Shown piece after piece: positions 16,325-24,548 of a stretch of DNA of 64,000 nucleotides. Within the stretch, counting starts at the first letter, position 1; the number at the start of each line of letters is the position of its first letter. The notes beneath the pieces are model-generated. The model made no database searches and had not been told where the DNA came from. It was given only the letters and a program-made list of their open reading frames with translations. Source of the DNA: Novosphingobium acidiphilum DSM 19966 (GTDB lineage: Bacteria; Pseudomonadota; Alphaproteobacteria; Sphingomonadales; Sphingomonadaceae); assembly GCF_000429005.1 (NCBI RefSeq), contig NZ_AUBA01000008.1, forward strand, positions 105,074 through 169,073. Direction: 5' to 3'. Position numbers and translations under genes: made by a program.

Positions 16325-16351
16325 GCAAAAAAGCGGGCGCCGGCTTTTTGC
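16325..16351. terminator. A/T-armed palindrome, copy 2; possible bidirectional terminator
   Basis: Arms GCAAAAAAGC and GGCTTTTTGC flank a GGGCGCC core, starting 8 bases after the LuxR-type gene. The T5 arm would give a U-run on the rightward transcript. It shares its design with 3967-3993. Confidence 0.5.
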
Positions 16352-16382
16352 AATAAACGTTGCGAAAACAATGAATTCTAAA

Positions 16383-16414
16383 GCGTGTCGGGTTTCAGCT
16401 TAAACGCAACACGC
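16383..16414. repeat. Imperfect inverted repeat between convergent genes
   Basis: Arms GCGTGTCGGGTTT (16383-16395) and AAACGCAACACGC (16402-16414) pair with two mismatches. It sits 13 bases beyond the dnaB stop and may terminate that leftward transcript. The sequence type resembles short interspersed palindromes often seen in alphaproteobacterial gaps. Confidence 0.45.
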
Positions 16415-16427
16415 GTCGCTGGCCTGG

Positions 16428-17939
16428 TCAGTCATCGCCATAGGCGCTGTTGCCCAGTTCCTCGGGCGCCAGGTCGGAAAAGCGGGTGATGCGCGCTTCA
16501 AAGCGCAGGCGCACTTTGCCGGTGGAACCGTGGCGTTGTTTGGCCACAATCAGTTCGGCCAGGCCATAGACACGTTCCATTGCCGCGGCCCAGGCGGCGT
16601 GTTCTTCGTGAATTTTGGATTCGTCGCCATCGACCGGTCGCTTGGGCTCGCGCGACTGCACATAGTAATCTTCGCGAAACACGAACCACACCATATCGGC
16701 GTCCTGCTCGATCGATCCGGATTCGCGCAAGTCCGACAGCATCGGGCGCTTGTCTTCGCGCTGTTCGACCGCGCGCGACAGCTGCGACAGCGCGATGACC
16801 GGCACCGACAGTTCCTTGGCGAGCGTTTTCAGGCCACGGCTGATTTCCGAAATTTCGTTGACGCGGTTGTCGGTGCGGCCCGTGCCCTGCAACAGCTGCA
16901 GGTAATCGACCACGATCAGGCCGATATCGTGCCGCCGTTTCAGCCGCCGCGCGCGGGCGCGCAGCGCGCCGATCGTCAGCGCCGGGGTGTCATCGATAAA
17001 CAGCGGCAGTTCGGCCAACCGCTGGCTGGCGAAAGACAGCTGCTGGAAATCCTCGCGGCTGATCCGCCCCATGCGCAACGCTTCGGAACTGATCCCCGAC
17101 TGTTCGGCCAGAATACGCGTGGCGAGCTGGTCCGCGCTCATTTCCAGGCTGAAGAACGCGACCGCCGCGCCCACCGAATCCTTGACCGTAATGCCGTCGG
17201 CCAGATCGCGGCGCAGGCGATCGGCAGCGTTGAACGCGATATTGGTGACAAGGCTGGTCTTGCCCATGCCCGGCCGGCCGGCCAGGATGATCAGGTCGGA
17301 TTCGTGCAGACCGCCGATCTTTTCGTTGACCGAAGTCAGCCCCGTGGTCTTGCCCGAAATATGCCCGCCCGACAGCAATGCCTTTTCGATCATTTCGAGC
17401 GAGGCGCGCGTGGCGGTGGCAAAACTTTGCGCTTCGCTGCCGGTCTGTGCGCCTTCGGCGACGGCATAGAGCGAGGATTCGGCTGCTTCGATCTGGGCCA
17501 GTGGCGAAACACTTTCGCTGGTGTCCATTGCCTGTTCGACCAGCGTGCGGCCCACCGTGATCAATTCGCGCAGCAGCGCCAGATCGTAAATCTGTTGCGC
17601 CAGTTCGCGCGGCGCCAGCAGGCCCTGCCCGTCGGCGGTCAGGCGCGCCAGATAGGCGGTGCCGCCCAGTTCCTTCAGCCCATCGTCGGTTTCGAAATAG
17701 GGCTTGAGCGTGACCGGGGTTACAATCGCCTTGCGGTCGATCAGCGCGGCAATGCGCGAAAATACGCGGCCATGCACCGCGGCAAAGAAATGCTCTGCGG
17801 CAAGCGGGCAGGTCATTTCCTCAAGGATGCGGTTGTCGATCAGCACCGCGCCCAGAAACGCGGCCTCTGCCTCGACATTGGCGGGCAGGGTGCGCGCGGG
17901 ATCGGCTTCGCGCAACAGGATCGGGGCGGTGTTGGACAT
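16428..17939 (-). CDS. dnaB: Replicative DNA helicase DnaB
   Basis: A 503-residue hexameric 5'-3' helicase that unwinds DNA at the replication fork. The N-terminal helical domain opens with NVEAEAAFLGAVLIDN, typical of DnaB. The RecA-like C-terminal domain has Walker A AGRPGMGKTS, the AAVAFFSLEMSADQLATR segment, Walker B LIVVDYLQLLQG, and ALSQLSRAVEQREDKRPMLSDLRESGSIEQDAD. No intein or insertion is seen. The start at 17939 sits at the conserved family N-terminus. The gene is divergent from the UPF0262 gene. Confidence 0.97.
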   Translation of the reverse strand: MSNTAPILLREADPARTLPANVEAEAAFLGAVLIDNRILEEMTCPLAAEHFFAAVHGRVFSRIAALIDRKAIVTPVTLKPYFETDDGLKELGGTAYLARLTADGQGLLAPRELAQQIYDLALLRELITVGRTLVEQAMDTSESVSPLAQIEAAESSLYAVAEGAQTGSEAQSFATATRASLEMIEKALLSGGHISGKTTGLTSVNEKIGGLHESDLIILAGRPGMGKTSLVTNIAFNAADRLRRDLADGITVKDSVGAAVAFFSLEMSADQLATRILAEQSGISSEALRMGRISREDFQQLSFASQRLAELPLFIDDTPALTIGALRARARRLKRRHDIGLIVVDYLQLLQGTGRTDNRVNEISEISRGLKTLAKELSVPVIALSQLSRAVEQREDKRPMLSDLRESGSIEQDADMVWFVFREDYYVQSREPKRPVDGDESKIHEEHAAWAAAMERVYGLAELIVAKQRHGSTGKVRLRFEARITRFSDLAPEELGNSAYGDD

Positions 17940-18062
17940 GCGCCCTTACTGCCCTGTTCATCCCGCACCGACAAGCCGACGGCGCGCGATCACCCTGTGG
18001 ATAGCGGGCATGGCATATCGCACTTGCAGCATGGTTGACGCCTATGCCATCACGCGACTGTC

Positions 18063-18545
18063 ATGTCCGACCCGCGCATTGCCCATATCGAACTCGATGA
18101 AGCGACGATCATCTGGCGCAATGCCGATATCGAGCAGGAACGGCGAATCGCGATCTTCGATCTGATCGAGGAAAACACCTTCAAACCGTTGCGCGCCTAT
18201 GCCGCGGGGCACCACGGCCCCTATCGCCTGCGCCTTGCGGTCGACGACGGGCGGCTGTCGCTGATGGTGTTCGACGGTGATCAGCAGGCTTTGGAGACGC
18301 TGGTTCTTGGCCTTGGGCGGTTTCGTCGGCCGATTCGCGATTACTTCGCGATTTGCGAATCCTATTACCAGGCCATCCGCCGTGCGACCGCGCAGGAAAT
18401 CGAAACCATCGACATGGCCCGGCGCGGGGTCCACAACGACGCAGCGACGATGCTTCTGGAACGGCTGGAGGGCAAGATCGAAACCGATTTTGCCACGGCG
18501 CGGCGGCTGTTCACACTGATCTGCGTGCTCCACATCAAGGGTTGA
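18063..18545 (+). CDS. UPF0262 family protein
   Basis: A 160-residue protein matching the alphaproteobacterial UPF0262 family: RIAHIELDEATIIWRNADIEQERRIAIFDLIEEN, then YRLRLAVDDGRL and a C-terminal HNDAATMLLERLEGKIETDFATARRLFTLICVLHIKG segment seen throughout that family. No function is established. It begins 123 bp from the divergent dnaB start and is followed 12 bp later by the GH25 gene, so it probably leads a short operon with that gene and cdd. Cytoplasmic, as no signal or membrane segment is visible. Confidence 0.85.
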   Translation: MSDPRIAHIELDEATIIWRNADIEQERRIAIFDLIEENTFKPLRAYAAGHHGPYRLRLAVDDGRLSLMVFDGDQQALETLVLGLGRFRRPIRDYFAICESYYQAIRRATAQEIETIDMARRGVHNDAATMLLERLEGKIETDFATARRLFTLICVLHIKG

Positions 18546-18557
18546 AGGAATGTCGAT

Positions 18558-19262
18558 GTGGTAAAGGCTGGGCTGAAACGCTGGCTGCTGGTCCCGGTTG
18601 CAGGTGTTGCGCTGGCGGCGCTGGCACTGATGGCGTGGTATTGGGCAGGGCACTGGGTGCCCGATCGTGCGCGCTATCCGGTGCAGGGCCTGTGGCTTGA
18701 TGCCGGCAACGGTCCGGTCGAATGGGCCACGTTGAAAACCAATGGCCCCGCAGGGCATGGCCCCGATTTTGTCTATCTGACCGCCAGCAGCGGTGCGGAC
18801 ATTCGCGACCCCGGCTTTGCCGCAGGGGCCGAGGCGGCACGCGCGGCCGGGCTGCAGGTCGGCGCGGTGCATGTCTATGATGTGTGTCTGCCCGCCGATG
18901 GCCAGGCCAGCAACTTTGTCACCACCGTGCCGCGCGACAAACACATGCTGCCGGCGGCGATTGCGATCGATCTCGATCCCAAGCGTTGCCCCGAACCGCC
19001 GGGCGAAGCATCGATCGACAGCGAACTGACCACCTTTCTGAACGAAATCGAACGTCATCTGGGTCGGCCGGTGGTGCTGATGCCTTCGGCCGAAATTGAG
19101 GCGCGGTATCACCTGGCCGCGCGGATCGACCGCAATGTCTGGGTTGCAGGTGATTATCGCGTGCCCGGCTATGTCAAACGGCCGTGGGTGCTGTGGACGG
19201 CGACGCATCGCCTGCATGTGGCGGGCGTGACCACGCCGGTGCGCTGGGTGGTGGTGCAATGA
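18558..19262 (+). CDS. GH25-type lysozyme-like membrane-anchored protein
   Basis: A 234-residue protein with one N-terminal membrane anchor (about residues 8-28, LVPVAGVALAALALMAWYW) and a periplasmic domain similar to glycoside hydrolase family 25 muramidases. Family features are GLWLDAGNGPVEWATLK at the first strand, DFVYLTASSG, the AGLQVGAVHVYDV strand and the acidic IAIDLDPKRCPEPP motif where GH25 enzymes carry catalytic acidic residues. The usual D-x-E there reads D-L-D, so activity is uncertain. The GTG start at 18558 has AAGGA at about 9 bases. Its stop overlaps the cdd start (ATGA). Two cysteines (in DVCLP and KRCPE) could form a disulfide. Confidence 0.7.
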   Translation: MVKAGLKRWLLVPVAGVALAALALMAWYWAGHWVPDRARYPVQGLWLDAGNGPVEWATLKTNGPAGHGPDFVYLTASSGADIRDPGFAAGAEAARAAGLQVGAVHVYDVCLPADGQASNFVTTVPRDKHMLPAAIAIDLDPKRCPEPPGEASIDSELTTFLNEIERHLGRPVVLMPSAEIEARYHLAARIDRNVWVAGDYRVPGYVKRPWVLWTATHRLHVAGVTTPVRWVVVQ

Positions 19263-19690
19263 GCGCCGCATCGATCGATCCGGCCGCGCTGGTTGGGGCT
19301 GCGCGCGGTGCCATGGCGCAAGCCTATGCGCCCTATTCAAAGTTTCAGGTGGGCGCGGCCCTGGCGTTTGCCGATGGCACGCTGATTACCGGCAGCAATT
19401 TTGAAAACGCCAGCTATGGCCTGTCGCTTTGCGCCGAAACCGTGGCGGCAGCCAGCGCCAGCCAGCAGGGGCACCGCGGCGGATTGATCGCAGTGGCGGT
19501 GATCGGCGGGCCGGGGGGCATCGTGGATGCGATCGTCACGCCGTGCGGGCGTTGCCGCCAGATCCTGCACGAACTGGCGGCACTGGGCGGCACCGATCCG
19601 TTGATAATCGCGACCGGCGCGCACGAAACCGTGGAAATGCGGCTCAGCACGCTCTTGCCACTGGCGTTCGGCCCGGCCAGTCTGGGGTGA
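19259..19690 (+). CDS. cdd: Cytidine deaminase
   Basis: A 143-residue zinc enzyme that deaminates cytidine and deoxycytidine to uridine and deoxyuridine in pyrimidine salvage. Zinc and catalytic residues are in the CAE motif (Cys58, Glu60) and the PCGRCRQIL motif (Cys96, Cys99). The N-terminal AYAPYSKFQVGAAL and SNFENASYGLSLCAE segments fit the small tetrameric family. The ATG at 19259 overlaps the preceding gene's TGA as ATGA, implying coupled translation. It is followed 46 bp later by dcd, another cytosine-nucleotide deaminase. Confidence 0.95.
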   Translation: MSAASIDPAALVGAARGAMAQAYAPYSKFQVGAALAFADGTLITGSNFENASYGLSLCAETVAAASASQQGHRGGLIAVAVIGGPGGIVDAIVTPCGRCRQILHELAALGGTDPLIIATGAHETVEMRLSTLLPLAFGPASLG

Positions 19691-19736
19691 ATGACGCCGC
19701 GCCCTGATTGGCACCGACACAACAGAAAGTCACACT

Positions 19737-20291
19737 TTGTCCATCCTGTCCGACCGCTGGATCCGCGAAAACGCGCTGTCCCATGGCATGATCGAACCCT
19801 TTGTCGAAAGCCAGCGGCGCGATGGCTGTATCAGCTATGGCCTGTCGTCCTATGGCTATGACGCGCGTGTGGCGGATGATTTCAAGATTTTCACCAATGT
19901 CGATTCGGCGGTGGTGGACCCCAAGAATTTCGACGCCAATTCGTTTGTGGATCGCAAGACCGATGTGTGCGTGATCCCGCCCAACAGCTTTGCCCTGGCG
20001 CGGACGGTTGAATATTTCCGCGTGCCGCGCGATGTGCTGGTGATCTGCCTGGGCAAATCGACGTATGCGCGCTGTGGAATCATCGTCAACGTCACCCCGC
20101 TCGAACCCGGTTGGGAGGGGCACGTGACTTTGGAGTTTTCCAACACCACGCCACTGCCTGCCAAGATCTATGCCAACGAAGGCGCGTGCCAGTTCCTGTT
20201 TCTGAAAGGCAACGAACCGTGCGAAGTCAGCTATGCCGACCGTGCGGGCAAATACATGGGCCAGCGCGGGGTCACGCTGCCAAGGATTTGA
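19737..20291 (+). CDS. dcd: dCTP deaminase
   Basis: A 184-residue homotrimeric enzyme converting dCTP to dUTP, the precursor route to dTMP. The sequence has the conserved start SILSDRWIRENA, SSYGYDARVADDFKIF, the nucleotide-binding GKSTYARCGIIVNVTPLEPGWEGHVTLEFSN segment with the catalytic glutamate, and the C-terminal SYADRAGKYMGQRG. The start is a TTG at 19737, chosen because the next codons encode the invariant family N-terminus and no ATG lies near it. It lies downstream of cdd on the same strand. Confidence 0.96.
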   Translation: MSILSDRWIRENALSHGMIEPFVESQRRDGCISYGLSSYGYDARVADDFKIFTNVDSAVVDPKNFDANSFVDRKTDVCVIPPNSFALARTVEYFRVPRDVLVICLGKSTYARCGIIVNVTPLEPGWEGHVTLEFSNTTPLPAKIYANEGACQFLFLKGNEPCEVSYADRAGKYMGQRGVTLPRI

Positions 20292-20351
20292 TTGCCCAAC
20301 CCCGCGCGCTGCCTTAACCGTACGTTTAAACGACACGTACGGGGTGAGGAT

Positions 20352-21515
20352 ATGGCACGCATCTATGATCTGATCGTCTATGGCGCGACCGGGTATACCG
20401 GACGGCTGGTGGCGGAATATCTGGCACACACGCATGGCGCATCGGGCCTGACATGGGCGATGGCCGGGCGCAGCGAAGCGAAACTGGCGCACGTGCGCGA
20501 TATGATCGGCGCGCCTGCCGATACGCCGCTGGTGATTGCCGACAGCGACGATCCGGCATCGCTGGCGGCGATGGCGCAGTCGGCGCATGTGGTGATCACG
20601 ACCGTCGGACCTTATCAGCTGTATGGCACCGACGTGCTGGCCGCGTGTGTCGAGGCGGGCACGCATTACGCCGACCTGTGTGGCGAACCGGTGTGGATGC
20701 GCCAGATGATCGACCGGTTCGATGCGCGGGCAAAGCAAACCGGGGCGCGCATCGCGTTCTCGTCGGGGTTTGATTCGATCCCGTTCGATCTGGGTGTGCT
20801 GTCGTTGCAGGCCGAAGCCATGGCCCGCTTTGGCAGCCCGGCGCCACGCGTCAAATGCCGCGTGCGCGCGATGCAGGGCGGGTTTTCGGGCGGCACCGCC
20901 TACAGCCTGAAGGCAACGCTGGCCGCGATCGCCAAGGAACCCGCGCTGGCGCGGATCATGGCCAGCCCGTTCGGCCTTACCCCCGGTTTCACCGGCCCCG
21001 ACCAGCCACCCGCCAACCAGCCCGAATTTGACGAGGCCACCGGCAGTTGGGCCGCGCCGTTCGTGATGGCGGTCATCAACACCAAGAATGTGCATCGCAC
21101 CAATCTGCTGCTGGGCCAGCCGTGGGGCACCGATTTCGTCTATGACGAAATGCTGCTGACCGGGCCAGGCGATCAGGGCAAGGGCGTGGCCGAATATCTG
21201 GCCAAAACGCCGATGATCGGCACGCCCAACGATCCCAAGCCGGGCGAAGGCCCCAGCCCCGAAGACCGCGCCAGCGGGCATTATGACGTGCTGTTCATCG
21301 GCGAATGGCCCGATGGGCGTACGCTGCACTATGGCGTCAAGGGCCGTTACGATCCGGGCTATGGCTCGACCAGCCGGATGATCGCCGAAACCGGGATCGG
21401 CTTGCGCCACAGCGATGCCGCCGGCGGCATCGGCACGCCTGGCGCCATTCTGGGTGCCGCACTGGTCAAGCGGTTACGCGATCATGCGGAGATCCGCTTT
21501 GCGGTCGAAGATTGA
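20352..21515 (+). CDS. Saccharopine dehydrogenase-like / trans-acting enoyl reductase family protein
   Basis: A 387-residue oxidoreductase-like protein with an N-terminal Rossmann fold: IYDLIVYGATGYTGRLVAEYL contains the GATGYTG nucleotide loop, followed by MAGRSEAKL and VVITTVGPYQLYG. This matches the saccharopine-dehydrogenase-like NADP-binding family that includes mycobacterial trans-acting enoyl reductases. The middle segment HYADLCGEPVWMRQMIDRF is typical of this group. I chose the ATG at 20352 because a GGGGTGAGGA tract precedes it and translation from there starts the Rossmann strand. The physiological substrate is unknown. No obvious operon partner. Confidence 0.85.
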   Translation: MARIYDLIVYGATGYTGRLVAEYLAHTHGASGLTWAMAGRSEAKLAHVRDMIGAPADTPLVIADSDDPASLAAMAQSAHVVITTVGPYQLYGTDVLAACVEAGTHYADLCGEPVWMRQMIDRFDARAKQTGARIAFSSGFDSIPFDLGVLSLQAEAMARFGSPAPRVKCRVRAMQGGFSGGTAYSLKATLAAIAKEPALARIMASPFGLTPGFTGPDQPPANQPEFDEATGSWAAPFVMAVINTKNVHRTNLLLGQPWGTDFVYDEMLLTGPGDQGKGVAEYLAKTPMIGTPNDPKPGEGPSPEDRASGHYDVLFIGEWPDGRTLHYGVKGRYDPGYGSTSRMIAETGIGLRHSDAAGGIGTPGAILGAALVKRLRDHAEIRFAVED

Positions 21516-21526
21516 CGGCAGGCGGA

Positions 21527-21877
21527 TCATTTTTTCAAAGCGTTGAACCATCGGTCGATCATCCGCAGATGCCATGTGTGGATGCCGACGAAGATCGCGG
21601 CCATGAAAAACACCGCCGGAATCACATCGCCCTCCTGCCCGGACCGGGGTGGGACGACCCAGGCCAGCACAACCATGGCCACCAGCACGCTGGTGGCCAG
21701 TGCAGGCATGAAGCCAAGGACGAAGCGGCGCGGCGCAAGCGCGTTGACCGTGCCATCGAAAGACCATTGCATCGGCAACTGCTTGGCATCGTAAAAGCGT
21801 TGATTGGCGCGGCGCGACGATTCGACCAGCAGCACCGAGGTCAGTATCGCAATCGTTGCAACGAGCAACCCAACCAT
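21527..21877 (-). CDS. Small membrane protein, unknown
   Basis: A 116-residue protein with three hydrophobic segments: an N-terminal one (VGLLVATIAILTSVLLV), one around residues 57-76 and one around residues 88-103. A basic, polar stretch (SSRRANQRFYDAKQLPMQWSFDG) lies between the first two. The ATG at 21877 is preceded by GAAGG at 9 bases. It is convergent with the reductase gene, 11 bp apart. The layout loosely resembles DUF1648/SdpI-like membrane proteins, but I do not claim membership. Confidence 0.6.
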   Translation of the reverse strand: MVGLLVATIAILTSVLLVESSRRANQRFYDAKQLPMQWSFDGTVNALAPRRFVLGFMPALATSVLVAMVVLAWVVPPRSGQEGDVIPAVFFMAAIFVGIHTWHLRMIDRWFNALKK

Positions 21878-21911
21878 CGTCAAACGCCTTCACGTGTTGG
21901 CTGCATGCCGG

Positions 21912-22304
21912 TCAGTTCTTGCGCAAGGCCGTGATGCAGGCCGCGCGGTCGACATCGCGGCCATCGCCGCGCCGGGCATCGACGAATGTGGTCGTCGCCT
22001 GGCCGCCCTGTGCTGCGGGGTAGAGATAGGCATCCAGAATACAGGCGGTACCCGACCACTGCAATTTGCGCGCATCGCCGTCGTGAATGTCGAGCCGCGG
22101 CGCCCCGAACTGGCGGATCAGCGCTTCGGCATCGGCGCCGATCACGCCTGCTGTGGCGGCATCGTGTGGCTGGGCATGATGCACTGCATGCGGCGCAGGC
22201 TGGCGCACAGCGACGGCCGGCGGCGCGATTTCGCCCCCGCCACACGCGGCCAGCAAGGGGATCAGGGCAAGGGGCAACAGCGTCCGCATGACACGCCCAG
22301 CCAT
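21912..22304 (-). CDS. Small lipoprotein, unknown
   Basis: A predicted 130-residue lipoprotein with a hydrophobic signal ending in PLLAAC, followed by a Gly run and an Ala/Pro/His-rich linker. The C-terminal domain of about 75 residues begins with the segment GADAEALIRQFGAPRLDIHDGDARKLQWS and has two cysteines (TACILDAYL and RAACITAL) that may pair. The LIRQFGAP element looks like the small SmpA/BamE-like outer-membrane lipoprotein fold, but this is weak. Alternative starts are ATGs at 22304 and 22289; neither has a strong ribosome site. Its start lies 34 bp before the small membrane-protein gene's stop on the same strand. Confidence 0.6.
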   Translation of the reverse strand: MAGRVMRTLLPLALIPLLAACGGGEIAPPAVAVRQPAPHAVHHAQPHDAATAGVIGADAEALIRQFGAPRLDIHDGDARKLQWSGTACILDAYLYPAAQGGQATTTFVDARRGDGRDVDRAACITALRKN

Positions 22305-22431
22305 CGCGCGCGCATCCGATCGTGTCAATCAAGCCATCCGGTGTCTGTCCCGGGCCTGCGGCGGCTTGCCGCAAGCCCCGCTTGCGATTAGTCGCCAAGG
22401 CATAGCGCTTTGCCCAAGGAACCCCACGCTC

Positions 22432-23439
22432 GTGACCCAGCCTTCGACGACTGCACCCCGTTTTGACGTCGTCGCCATCGGCAACGCCATTGTCGATGTC
22501 ATGGCGCCTGCGCATGATGACCTGATCGTCGCGTTGGGGCTGGCCAAGGGCGGGATGACGCTGGTTGACGAAGCGCGCGCGCACGACTTGTATGCCGCGA
22601 TGGGCCCCGCGCGCGAAATTTCGGGCGGGTCTGCGGCCAACACGCTGGCCGGGCTTGCCGCGCTGGGTTCAGCCTGCGGGTTTATCGGCCAGGTCAGCCA
22701 GGACCAGCTGGGCGATGTGTTTGCCCACGATATCCGCGCAGGCGGCATTGCCTTTGATACCCCTGCACGCGCCGGGCAGCCATCGACCGCGCGCTGCCTG
22801 ATCTTTGTCACCCCCGACGGCCAGCGTACGATGAACACATTTCTGGGCGCGTCGCAGTTCCTGCCGGCCGAGGCGCTGGACGAAAAGGTGATCGCCGATG
22901 CCGCGGTGCTCTATCTCGAAGGCTATCTGTGGGATCCCGAAGAGCCGCGCCGCGCGATGCGCCGCGCGATCGGCGCGGCGCGGGCCGCGGGCCGCAAAGT
23001 GGCCTTCACCCTGTCCGATGCCTTTGTCATTGCGCGCCATGGCGATGATTTCCGCGCGCTGATCGCCGCCGGCGACATCGACATCCTGTTTGCCAACGAA
23101 CACGAACTCGCCGCCCTGACCGGGCAGGCCGATTTCCACGATGGCCTGGCCGCGCTTGCACCGCACGTGCCGACGCTTGTCGTCACGCGCAGCGAACAGG
23201 GTGCGCATGCGGTCAGCGGGGGCGAACATGCGCATGTGGCTGCGGCACCCGTGGCGCGCGTGGTTGATACGACGGGGGCGGGTGATCTGTTTGCCGCCGG
23301 GTTCCTGTTTGGCCATGTGCGCGGGCTGTCCCTGCATACCTGCCTGGCGCTTGGCGCGGCTTGCGCGGCCGAAGTGATTTCGCATTATGGCGCGCGGCCC
23401 GAGGCCGATCTGCGCAATCTGGTTGCGCCGCTGCTGTGA
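22432..23439 (+). CDS. PfkB-family kinase, adenosine kinase-like
   Basis: A 335-residue ribokinase-family sugar/nucleoside kinase. Motifs are FDVVAIGNAIVDVMA at the N-terminus, the SGGSAANTLAGLAALG motif, LLEGY-like LYLEGYLWDPE, ANEHELAALTG, and the PfkB signature 2 VVDTTGAGDLFAAGFLFG with the catalytic Asp. The subtype resembles bacterial adenosine kinases, which make AMP from adenosine, but substrate choice in this family cannot be fixed by sight. The start is a GTG at 22432 with AAGGA 11 bases upstream; a longer frame to 22288 overlaps the divergent lipoprotein gene. Cytoplasmic. Confidence 0.85.
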   Translation: MTQPSTTAPRFDVVAIGNAIVDVMAPAHDDLIVALGLAKGGMTLVDEARAHDLYAAMGPAREISGGSAANTLAGLAALGSACGFIGQVSQDQLGDVFAHDIRAGGIAFDTPARAGQPSTARCLIFVTPDGQRTMNTFLGASQFLPAEALDEKVIADAAVLYLEGYLWDPEEPRRAMRRAIGAARAAGRKVAFTLSDAFVIARHGDDFRALIAAGDIDILFANEHELAALTGQADFHDGLAALAPHVPTLVVTRSEQGAHAVSGGEHAHVAAAPVARVVDTTGAGDLFAAGFLFGHVRGLSLHTCLALGAACAAEVISHYGARPEADLRNLVAPLL

Positions 23440-23510
23440 ATAGGTCTGCGTGACCGGATATATCGGATTTTCAGGTACCGCCGGTTCTGCACGCGGGGTA
23501 ACCCCTGGCC

Positions 23511-24548
23511 ATGACCACATTTGACCCGACCGATCACCCGCACCGGCGCCGCAACCTGTTGACCGGCCGCTGGGTGCTGGTTTCCCCGCACCGGGCGAAA
23601 CGTCCGTGGCAGGGTGAAACCGGCGCGGTGGCGGCGCGCGGCGGGCCGTCATGGGATGCGGAGTGCTATCTGTGCCCCGGCAACACGCGCACCGGCGGGG
23701 TGGTCAACCCTGACTATCGCGCGACGCTGGTCTTTCCCAACGATTTTCCCGCTTTGATCCCGACCACGCCCGCACCCGACAGCGCAGACGATCTGTTTGT
23801 GATGGCCCCGGCGCGGGGCGAGGCGCGGGTGATCTGCTATTCGCCCGATCACGCCAAGACCCTGCCCGATCTTGATACGCCCGCGGTGCGCGCGCTGGTC
23901 GACACCTGGGCCGAGCAATCGGCACAGCTGTCGGCGCACTATGCCTATGTGCAGGTGTTTGAAAACAAGGGCGCGATGATGGGGTGTTCCAGCCCGCACC
24001 CGCATGGCCAGATCTGGGCGAGCGATTTCGTGCCCAGTGAGCTCGTCGACGAAGATCGCGAACAGGCCGCCTGGCACCAGCGCCATGGCACGGTCCTGCT
24101 TGATCAGGTGGTCACGCGTGAACGTGATGCGGGCACGCGCGTGGTATCGGCCAATGCCCATTGGCTGGCGGTGGTGCCGTTCTGGGCGGCCTGGCCGTTT
24201 GAAGTGCTGCTGATTGCGCGCGATCCGGTTGCCCGGATCGAGGCGCTGGATGATGCCGCGCGCGATGCGCTGGCCCGCATCCTGCGCGATATCACCGGGC
24301 GCTATGATGCGCTGTTCGATTGCACCATGCCGTATTCGATGGGCTGGCACCAGGCGCCGGGCAACAGCGCCGCACCCCACGCCTGGCGGTTGCACGCGCA
24401 TTTCTATCCGCCGCTGCTGCGATCGGCCACCGTGCGCAAATTCATGGTCGGGTTTGAGATGCTGGCCGAACCGCAGCGCGATCTGACCCCCGAAATCGCC
24501 GCCGCGCGGCTGCGCGCGGTCGCGCCGTCAAACGGCGCGCAGGCATGA
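23511..24548 (+). CDS. galT: Galactose-1-phosphate uridylyltransferase
   Basis: A 345-residue histidine-triad-superfamily enzyme that exchanges UMP between UDP-glucose and galactose-1-phosphate in the Leloir pathway. The catalytic HPHGQ motif lies in MMGCSSPHPHGQIW near residue 162. The N-terminal RRNLLTGRWVLVSPHRAKRPW, the CYLCPGN metal-site segment and the WAAWPFEVLL segment match type 1 GalT. Its TGA overlaps the galK ATG as ATGA. No galE or galactose transporter is seen in the window, so the pathway is incomplete here. Confidence 0.95.
   Translation: MTTFDPTDHPHRRRNLLTGRWVLVSPHRAKRPWQGETGAVAARGGPSWDAECYLCPGNTRTGGVVNPDYRATLVFPNDFPALIPTTPAPDSADDLFVMAPARGEARVICYSPDHAKTLPDLDTPAVRALVDTWAEQSAQLSAHYAYVQVFENKGAMMGCSSPHPHGQIWASDFVPSELVDEDREQAAWHQRHGTVLLDQVVTRERDAGTRVVSANAHWLAVVPFWAAWPFEVLLIARDPVARIEALDDAARDALARILRDITGRYDALFDCTMPYSMGWHQAPGNSAAPHAWRLHAHFYPPLLRSATVRKFMVGFEMLAEPQRDLTPEIAAARLRAVAPSNGAQA

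Noticed and set aside
14868..16328. 486-codon minus-strand frame opposite the LuxR-type gene
   Set aside because: Arg/His/Gln-rich shadow without motifs; the + strand protein has an HTH domain.
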